Shown one piece after another: positions 59,389 to 64,000 of a DNA stretch of 64,000 nt. Both the position numbers and the translations under genes were made by a program. Numbering within the stretch: position 1 is the first letter of the stretch; every line of letters begins with the position of its first letter. Below the pieces are notes generated by a model. That model searched no databases. It saw nothing but the letters and a program-made list of their open reading frames with translations, and was not told where the DNA came from. Source of the stretch: Ardenticatenaceae bacterium (GTDB lineage: Bacteria; Chloroflexota; Anaerolineae; Promineifilales; Promineifilaceae); contig JACKCC010000009.1 of the NCBI GenBank assembly GCA_020634245.1, forward strand, positions 62,001 to 126,000. Reading direction: 5' to 3'.

Positions 59389-59904
59389 ATGATTAGTATT
59401 TTACGCACAATTTGGAAGGTTTTCAGCCACGCCTGGCAGAAGCCGGTGACGGTGCAGTACCCGGAAGAAAAGCCGTACAAGCCGCCGCGCTACCGGGGAC
59501 GGATTGTATTGACGGAAGACCCGGATGGTGCGGAGCGCTGTGTGGCCTGCAATTTGTGCGCCGTGGCCTGCCCTACCGATTGTATTTCTTTGCAAGCGAC
59601 GGAGGATGAAAACGGCCGTCGCTACCCGGAATTCTTTCGCATCAATTTTTCGCGCTGCATTTTTTGCGGCCTGTGCGAAGAAGCCTGCCCGACGTATGCT
59701 ATTCAGCTCACCCCTGACTTTGAGATGAGCGAGTACAACCGGCAAGACCTGGTTTATGAAAAAGAAGATTTGCAAATCAGCGGACCGGGCAAGTATCACG
59801 AGTACAACTTCTACCGCGTCGCCGGTCTGGCGATTGGCGGCAAGGACAAGGGCGAGGCAGAGCACGAGTCGCCTCCGGTGGATGTGCGGAGTTTGATGCC
59901 GTAG
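59389..59904 (+). CDS. nuoI: NADH-quinone oxidoreductase subunit I
   Basis: A 171-residue ferredoxin-like subunit with two [4Fe-4S] clusters, N6a and N6b. Motifs: CVACNLCAVACP (about residues 51-62) and CIFCGLCEEACP (about 90-101), each CxxCxxCxxxCP. An amphipathic N-terminal helix (MISILRTIWKVFSHAWQKP) attaches it to the membrane arm. AAAGGA precedes ATG 59389; the ORF starts earlier in the spacer but that part is repeat DNA. A run of GCAAGT words follows. Confidence 0.95.
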   Translation: MISILRTIWKVFSHAWQKPVTVQYPEEKPYKPPRYRGRIVLTEDPDGAERCVACNLCAVACPTDCISLQATEDENGRRYPEFFRINFSRCIFCGLCEEACPTYAIQLTPDFEMSEYNRQDLVYEKEDLQISGPGKYHEYNFYRVAGLAIGGKDKGEAEHESPPVDVRSLMP

Positions 59905-59905
59905 G

Positions 59906-59965
59906 GAGTGGCAAGTTTGCGAGTGGCAAGTATGCAAGTTGCAAGTGGCAAGTTGCAAGTGGGAA
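59906..59965 (+). repeat. GCAAGT direct-repeat spacer between nuoI and nuoJ
   Basis: About seven near-identical GTGGCAAGT / GTTGCAAGT words occupy the 66-nt gap. Unlike the other spacers these are direct and not obviously self-complementary. Confidence 0.6.
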
Positions 59966-59970
59966 ATCTT

Positions 59971-60456
59971 ATGAATGTGACTTTTTATCTATCGGCGATT
60001 GTGGCGGTGGCGGCGACCGTGATGGTGATTACGCGGCGGAATGCGGTGCATGCGCTGTTGTATTTGATTGTGTCGCTGCTGGCGGTGGGACTGGTGTTTT
60101 TCACGCTGGGCGCGCCGTTTGCGGCCGCGTTGGAGGTCATCACCTACGCCGGGGCGATTATGGTGCTGTTTTTGTTTGTGATTATGCTGCTCAATCCGCA
60201 GACGAGTGATGCCCGGCAGCCATTTCCCATCCAATGGCGCGGTCCCGGTTTGCTGGCGGCCGTTTTACTGGTGGAACTGATTTATTTGCTGGCGAGAGGT
60301 GGACAGGCGGTGGGGGAAACGGCCGTTTCCCCGCAACAAGTCGGTCTCACCCTCTTTGGCCCCTACCTGCTGGGCGTGGAACTGGCGTCCATGCTGCTCC
60401 TGGCCGGGCTGGTGGGCGCGTATCATTTGGGAAGACGAGGAACGATTGAAGATTGA
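59971..60456 (+). CDS. nuoJ: NADH-quinone oxidoreductase subunit J
   Basis: A 161-residue, five-TM subunit of the proton-pumping arm. Conserved TM3 with its pi-bulge: EVITYAGAIMVLFLFVIMLL (about residues 54-74). It begins MNVTFYLSAIVAVAATVMV and contains RNAVHALLYLI. GGGAAAT before ATG 59971 is a weak RBS. The C-terminal codons lead into a GATTGAAGATTG word repeat (60440-60470) before nuoK. Confidence 0.93.
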   Translation: MNVTFYLSAIVAVAATVMVITRRNAVHALLYLIVSLLAVGLVFFTLGAPFAAALEVITYAGAIMVLFLFVIMLLNPQTSDARQPFPIQWRGPGLLAAVLLVELIYLLARGGQAVGETAVSPQQVGLTLFGPYLLGVELASMLLLAGLVGAYHLGRRGTIED

Positions 60457-60481
60457 AGATTGATGATTGGCGGAGGCAAAA

Positions 60482-60769
60482 ATGGCAACAATTCCAATGG
60501 AACACGGACTATTACTGGCAGGCATTTTATTTGCGTTGGGCACGTTGGGTGTGCTGGTGCGGCGAAATATCTTGTTCATTCTGCTGTCGCTGGAAATTAT
60601 GCTCAACGCCGCCGGGCTGGCCTTCATCGTCGCCGGAACGCGCTGGGGACAGGCTGACGGGCAGGTGATGTTTATCTTCATCCTATCCATGGCCGCCGCC
60701 GAAGTGGCGGTTGGGCTGGCCCTGGTTCTGCAAATGCACAAACAATTGAAAACGATCTTAGTCGAGTAA
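60482..60769 (+). CDS. nuoK: NADH-quinone oxidoreductase subunit K
   Basis: A 95-residue, three-TM subunit. It contains the two buried glutamates of the family: NILFILLSLEIMLNAAGL (Glu about 37) and SMAAAEVAVGLALVLQM (Glu about 73), part of the proton path. GGAGG precedes ATG 60482; the ORF's upstream start at 60467 lacks an RBS. Confidence 0.95.
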   Translation: MATIPMEHGLLLAGILFALGTLGVLVRRNILFILLSLEIMLNAAGLAFIVAGTRWGQADGQVMFIFILSMAAAEVAVGLALVLQMHKQLKTILVE

Positions 60770-60779
60770 AGGATCAATT

Positions 60780-62696
60780 ATGCGCTTACTTTGGCTCATT
60801 CCTGTTTTACCTTTTGTAGGTTTCCTGGTGCTGACTTTGTTGAGCGGTTGGCATCGTTCGCAGCGGTTAACGGCCGTAATCGGCGTCGGTTCTGTTGGGC
60901 TGGCAGCGGCACTGGCCGGGCTGGTCGGCTACGACTTCATTCACACGCCCCCGGCAAACGGCGTGTACGTCCACACCTACTGGACCTGGTTCAAAGTGGG
61001 CGATTTTGCGCCCAAGATTGCCCTGCATCTGGATGCCCTGTCACTGATATTCATCCTGGTCATCACCTTCGTCGGCGCGCTCATCCACCTTTATTCGGCC
61101 GAGTTCATGACCGACGAAGATAGTTGGAATTACGCCCGCTTTTTCTCCTACCTCAACCTGTTCATCGCTATGATGCTGGTGCTGGTGCTGGCCGACAATT
61201 TTCTGCTGCTGTACCTGGGTTGGGAAGGTGTCGGGCTGTGCAGTTTTCTACTCATCGGTTTTTGGTATCAGGACCCCAAGAACGACCGCGCTGCCCGTAA
61301 AGCGTTCATCGTCACCCGCATCGGCGACGCGGCGATGGCCATTGGTCTGTTTTTGCTCTTCGACAATTTGGGCACGCTGGATATCCAATCGGCGATGGGG
61401 CAGGCGCTGGCGCAGTGGCCGGTGGGATCAGCGCTGGCGGTGTGGACGGCCGTTATGCTGTTGGGCGGCGCGGTGGGCAAATCGGCCCAACTGCCGCTGC
61501 AAATCTGGCTGCCCGACGCGATGGCCGGCCCAACGCCAGTCAGCGCCCTCATCCACGCGGCGACGATGGTGACGGCCGGTGTCTATCTCATTGCCCGCAC
61601 CCACGTGCTGTTTACGTTGGCCCCGGCAGTGATGACCGCAACGGCCGTGATCGGCGCCCTCACTTTGCTGCTGGCCGGATTCAGCGCCCTGACTCAGTGG
61701 GACATCAAGCGCGTCCTGGCCTACTCGACCATCAGCCAGTTGGGCTACATGTTTTTGGCTTTGGGCGTCGGCGCGTGGTCGGCGGCCGTTTTCCATTTTA
61801 TGACCCACGCCTTCTTCAAGGCGCTGCTTTTCCTGGGCGCAGGTGTGATTATTTCCCGGCTGCACCACGAGCATAGCATGTTCAAAATGGGCGGCTTGCG
61901 TAAAGAGCTACCCTTCACCTTCTGGGTCTATTTGATTGGCGGCAGTGCATTGGCGGCCTTGCCGCTGGTGACGGCCGGTTTTTACAGCAAAGACAAAATT
62001 CTGGCCGACGTGTGGGCCTCGCCCAACGGCGGCGTCTGGCTGTGGGCGGCGGGCATCATCGGCGCGTTACTCACCGGCGTCTACACCTTCCGTATGATTT
62101 TCCTCACCTTTTTTGGCGAACGACAGCCGCTGGTGCAGGAACTTTCGCCCCTACCCCAACCCGGCTGGCGGATGAAGCTGCCGCTGGGCGTGCTGGCGAC
62201 GTTGGCCATTGTGGCCGGATTCATCGAGACGCCGCCGACGCTGGGCAACATTTCGCTGCTTTCCGGCTTTTTGCGAGATGCGCTGCCGCCGTTGGCGGGC
62301 ACGGCCGTTTCCACCACCACCCAACTTGCTTTGCAGGGAACGGCCGTTCTCGCCTCGTTGGGCGGTATTGCTATCGCCTACTATTTTGTGTTGAAACGGC
62401 CGCAAACCACCGCCCGCCTGGTGCAAACCAGATGGGGCGCAGTGCTGCATCACTTCTGGTTCAACGGCTGGGGCTTTGACTGGCTGGATAACGAGTTCTT
62501 CATCCGACCCTTTGTTCGTGCCGCTCAAATGGACAAGGATGATTGGGTCGATTTAGTCCCGACGGTGGCCGCGGAATTGAGTGTAATGACGGCAAAAGTA
62601 GTAGATGGCTGGCATAACGGCCGTTTACCTCGCTACGCTGCTGGTGTTGTATTGGGTGCCGTGATGTTGTTAACGGCCGTTATCTTGATGCAATAG
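60780..62696 (+). CDS. nuoL: NADH-quinone oxidoreductase subunit L
   Basis: A 638-residue antiporter-like proton-pumping subunit with about 15-16 TM helices. Key regions: FFSYLNLFIAMMLVLVLADN, YLGWEGVGLCSFLLIGFWY, a channel lysine in AVGKSAQLPLQIWLPDAMAGPTPVSALIHAATMVTAGVYL, and AYSTISQLGYMFLALG, followed by the family's long lateral helix region and C-terminal TM. ATG 60780 follows nuoK by 10 nt. Six copies of the ACGGCCGT octamer lie in this gene. Confidence 0.95.
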   Translation: MRLLWLIPVLPFVGFLVLTLLSGWHRSQRLTAVIGVGSVGLAAALAGLVGYDFIHTPPANGVYVHTYWTWFKVGDFAPKIALHLDALSLIFILVITFVGALIHLYSAEFMTDEDSWNYARFFSYLNLFIAMMLVLVLADNFLLLYLGWEGVGLCSFLLIGFWYQDPKNDRAARKAFIVTRIGDAAMAIGLFLLFDNLGTLDIQSAMGQALAQWPVGSALAVWTAVMLLGGAVGKSAQLPLQIWLPDAMAGPTPVSALIHAATMVTAGVYLIARTHVLFTLAPAVMTATAVIGALTLLLAGFSALTQWDIKRVLAYSTISQLGYMFLALGVGAWSAAVFHFMTHAFFKALLFLGAGVIISRLHHEHSMFKMGGLRKELPFTFWVYLIGGSALAALPLVTAGFYSKDKILADVWASPNGGVWLWAAGIIGALLTGVYTFRMIFLTFFGERQPLVQELSPLPQPGWRMKLPLGVLATLAIVAGFIETPPTLGNISLLSGFLRDALPPLAGTAVSTTTQLALQGTAVLASLGGIAIAYYFVLKRPQTTARLVQTRWGAVLHHFWFNGWGFDWLDNEFFIRPFVRAAQMDKDDWVDLVPTVAAELSVMTAKVVDGWHNGRLPRYAAGVVLGAVMLLTAVILMQ

Positions 62697-62711
62697 AAAT
62701 CGGAAAATATC

Positions 62712-64000
62712 ATGATACTTCCCTGGACAATTCTCTTTTTGATCATCGGCAGCCTCTTGGTGTGGCTGGCCGGGCGTTGGCGCCCCGTCGCCGCCCGCTG
62801 GACATCTCTTGCCGTATTGACGGCACATTTAGTCTCCTTGCTCTGGCTCTGGTTTCAGGCCAATCCCCAATCCCCAATCCCCAATCCTTCGGCAAGCTCA
62901 GGACAAGTTCTCCAGTCCGCATCCTGGCTCGTGGAATACAATGCTTCCTGGATTCCCCAACTGGGCATCCATTTCCATCTAGCACTGGACGGCCTCAGCC
63001 TGATTTTGATCATCCTGACCAACTTTTTGGGCATCATCGCCGTGGGCGCATCGTGGAACGAGATTCAGGAGCGGGTGGGCTTTTTCCACGCTACACTGCT
63101 GTGGGTCGTTGCCTCGCTGACGGGCGTCTTTCTGGCGATTGACCTCTTCCTGTTTTACTTTTTCTGGGAATTGATGCTGGTTCCGTTGTATTTTCTGATT
63201 GGCATTTGGGGACACGACCGCCGCGAGTACGCGACGCTAAAGTTTTTCATCTTCACCCAATTTGCCGGATTGATGATGATGCTGGCGATTTTGGGACTGG
63301 TTTTTGTGCATGGCAATGCCACCGGCGTCTACACCTTCGAATACGAGCAGCTTTTGGGAACCGTGATGTCGCCTACCACCGCCTTTTGGCTCATGCTGGG
63401 CTTTTTTGTGGCGTTTGCCGTGAAGCTGCCCGCCTTCCCCCTGCACACCTGGCTGCCCGATGCGCACACCGAAGCGCCAACGGCGGGCAGCGTTGATTTG
63501 GCCGGACTGGTACTGAAAGTGGGCGCGTATGGCTTTTTGCGCTTCCTCATCCCGCTCTTTCCGGCGGCGGCGCTGAATTTTGCGCCGTGGGCGATGACGC
63601 TGGGGGTGATTGGCATTTTGTACGGGGCAGTGCTGGCCTTTGCCCAGACCAATTTGAAGCGGCTGGTGGCGTACACCAGCATCAGCCACATGGGGTTTGT
63701 GCTGTTGGGCATTTTTGCCTGGAACCAGATGTCTTTGCAAGGTGTGGTGATCGTCATGGTGTCGCACGGCATCAGCACTGGCGGGCTGTTTTTGCTGGTG
63801 GGCCAGCTTTACGCACGCACCGGAACCCGTGATTTACGCGAGTTGGGTGGATTGTGGGACGGGCTGCCGCGCATGAGCCGGATTGGGCTGGTGCTGGCGC
63901 TGGCGTCGCTGGGGCTGCCGGGGATGGGCAATTTTATTGGTGAATTTTTGGTCCTGCTGGGCGCGTTTCAGGCGAATCCGGTGCTGGCGCTGCTGGCGAC
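62712..64000 (+). CDS. nuoM: NADH-quinone oxidoreductase subunit M (3' end outside window)
   Basis: The first 429 codons of a proton-pumping antiporter-like subunit (the family is about 480-520). Motifs: WELMLVPLYFLIGIWG, channel-lysine region FAVKLPAFPLHTWLPDAHTEAPTAGS, and YTSISHMGFVLLGIF. It starts MILPWTILFLIIGSLLVWLAG. In the first periplasmic loop a stretch encodes NPQSPIPNPSASSGQ, made of CCAATCC tandem words and a CCTTCGGCAAGCTCAGG repeat, apparently a repeat insertion tolerated in frame. The start ATG at 62712 has weak AAAATAT upstream. nuoN presumably follows. Confidence 0.93.
   Translation, partial: MILPWTILFLIIGSLLVWLAGRWRPVAARWTSLAVLTAHLVSLLWLWFQANPQSPIPNPSASSGQVLQSASWLVEYNASWIPQLGIHFHLALDGLSLILIILTNFLGIIAVGASWNEIQERVGFFHATLLWVVASLTGVFLAIDLFLFYFFWELMLVPLYFLIGIWGHDRREYATLKFFIFTQFAGLMMMLAILGLVFVHGNATGVYTFEYEQLLGTVMSPTTAFWLMLGFFVAFAVKLPAFPLHTWLPDAHTEAPTAGSVDLAGLVLKVGAYGFLRFLIPLFPAAALNFAPWAMTLGVIGILYGAVLAFAQTNLKRLVAYTSISHMGFVLLGIFAWNQMSLQGVVIVMVSHGISTGGLFLLVGQLYARTGTRDLRELGGLWDGLPRMSRIGLVLALASLGLPGMGNFIGEFLVLLGAFQANPVLALLA
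62866..62902 (+). repeat. CCAATCC tandem words plus CTTCGRCARGCTCAG repeat within nuoM
   Basis: Several CCCCAATC words are followed by CCTTCGGCAAGCTCAGG (62886-62902), all in frame in a loop between TM helices of NuoM. Confidence 0.5.

Larger units (their letters stand above)
230..62680. repeat. dispersed palindromic octamer ACGGCCGT (HIP-like)
   Basis: First copy at 230-237, last at 62673-62680. A manual count gives just over 100 copies, mostly inside genes on both strands, often extended to AACGGCCGTT. Depending on frame it encodes TAV, NGR or (E/K)RPF-like tripeptides. None lies in the IS at 11999-13266 or in the AT-rich ORFs at 52800-53531. Confidence 0.9.

Noticed and set aside
1..64000. 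tRNA, rRNA or known riboswitch genes
   Set aside because: No cloverleaf, T-loop signature, rRNA segment or recognised riboswitch core was found by reading both strands; a covariance-model search would be the decisive test.

Overview
The window looks like a piece of a Chloroflexota chromosome (Anaerolineae/Ardenticatenia-type filamentous bacterium). This is an inference from gene content (nuoCD fusion, caa3 oxidase next to a Rieske/cytochrome b-c module, toast-rack lipoprotein, YfhO-like membrane protein, MttB-type protein, many PRC-barrel proteins), moderately high GC and the style of the intergenic repeats; no rRNA or other taxonomic marker is present. No rRNA, tRNA or CRISPR array was seen. 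A striking whole-window property is the palindromic octamer ACGGCCGT, counted by eye a little over 100 times in 64 kb, where about one is expected by chance.

Layout. 0-9.6 kb: housekeeping genes: the start of a primary sigma factor (minus), a DUF1992 protein, a VTT-domain membrane protein, an M32 carboxypeptidase, a toast-rack lipoprotein, a five-repeat SH3b secreted protein, a LON-domain protein, ATP-type PEP carboxykinase, a CoA-binding protein and a small LiaF-like membrane protein. 9.8-19.8 kb: a large membrane-anchored LamG-like protein gene split by a 1.27-kb insertion sequence, a YfhO-family membrane protein, a DinB-ankyrin fusion and an alpha/alpha-toroid protein. 19.9-24.6 kb: a partner-switching module (STAS anti-anti-sigma, RsbW-like kinase, RsbU-like phosphatase) enclosing a glycogen-debranching gene; the 3' end of glgX and the start of rsbW carry a dense cluster of frameshifts. 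24.7-30.7 kb: MttB-like protein, YitT protein, CocE/NonD hydrolase, sarcosine-oxidase-like flavoprotein. 31-35.7 kb: a 1022-residue sensor kinase with two tandem NarL-type response regulators. 36.2-39.9 kb: glycine-zipper stress protein, three PRC-barrel paralogues and a transaldolase-like protein lacking its Schiff-base lysine.

40-45.5 kb: respiratory cluster coxB-coxA-coxC-small subunit-Rieske-cytochrome b/c fusion. Both the oxidase subunit II and the cytochrome b carry fused haem c domains, so electrons could pass from quinol to oxygen inside one supercomplex. 45.6-49.8 kb: TerC, a fourth PRC-barrel protein, ferritin, an MFS transporter remnant, an alpha/beta hydrolase, a GlsB/YeaQ protein and an NfeD-like protein. 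49.9-64 kb: the complex I operon nuoA-B-CD-[two AT-rich orphan ORFs]-E-F-G-H-I-J-K-L-M, with nuoM running off the window end. Together the right half encodes an aerobic respiratory chain from NADH to O2.

The strongest points for a second look are the HIP-like octamer and its absence from the IS and from the AT-rich ORFs in the nuo operon, the 41-residue internal duplication in NuoF, the lysine-less transaldolase, the PRC-barrel family, and the self-complementary word-repeat spacers in the respiratory operons. I did not find a clearly new multi-gene defence or biosynthetic system.
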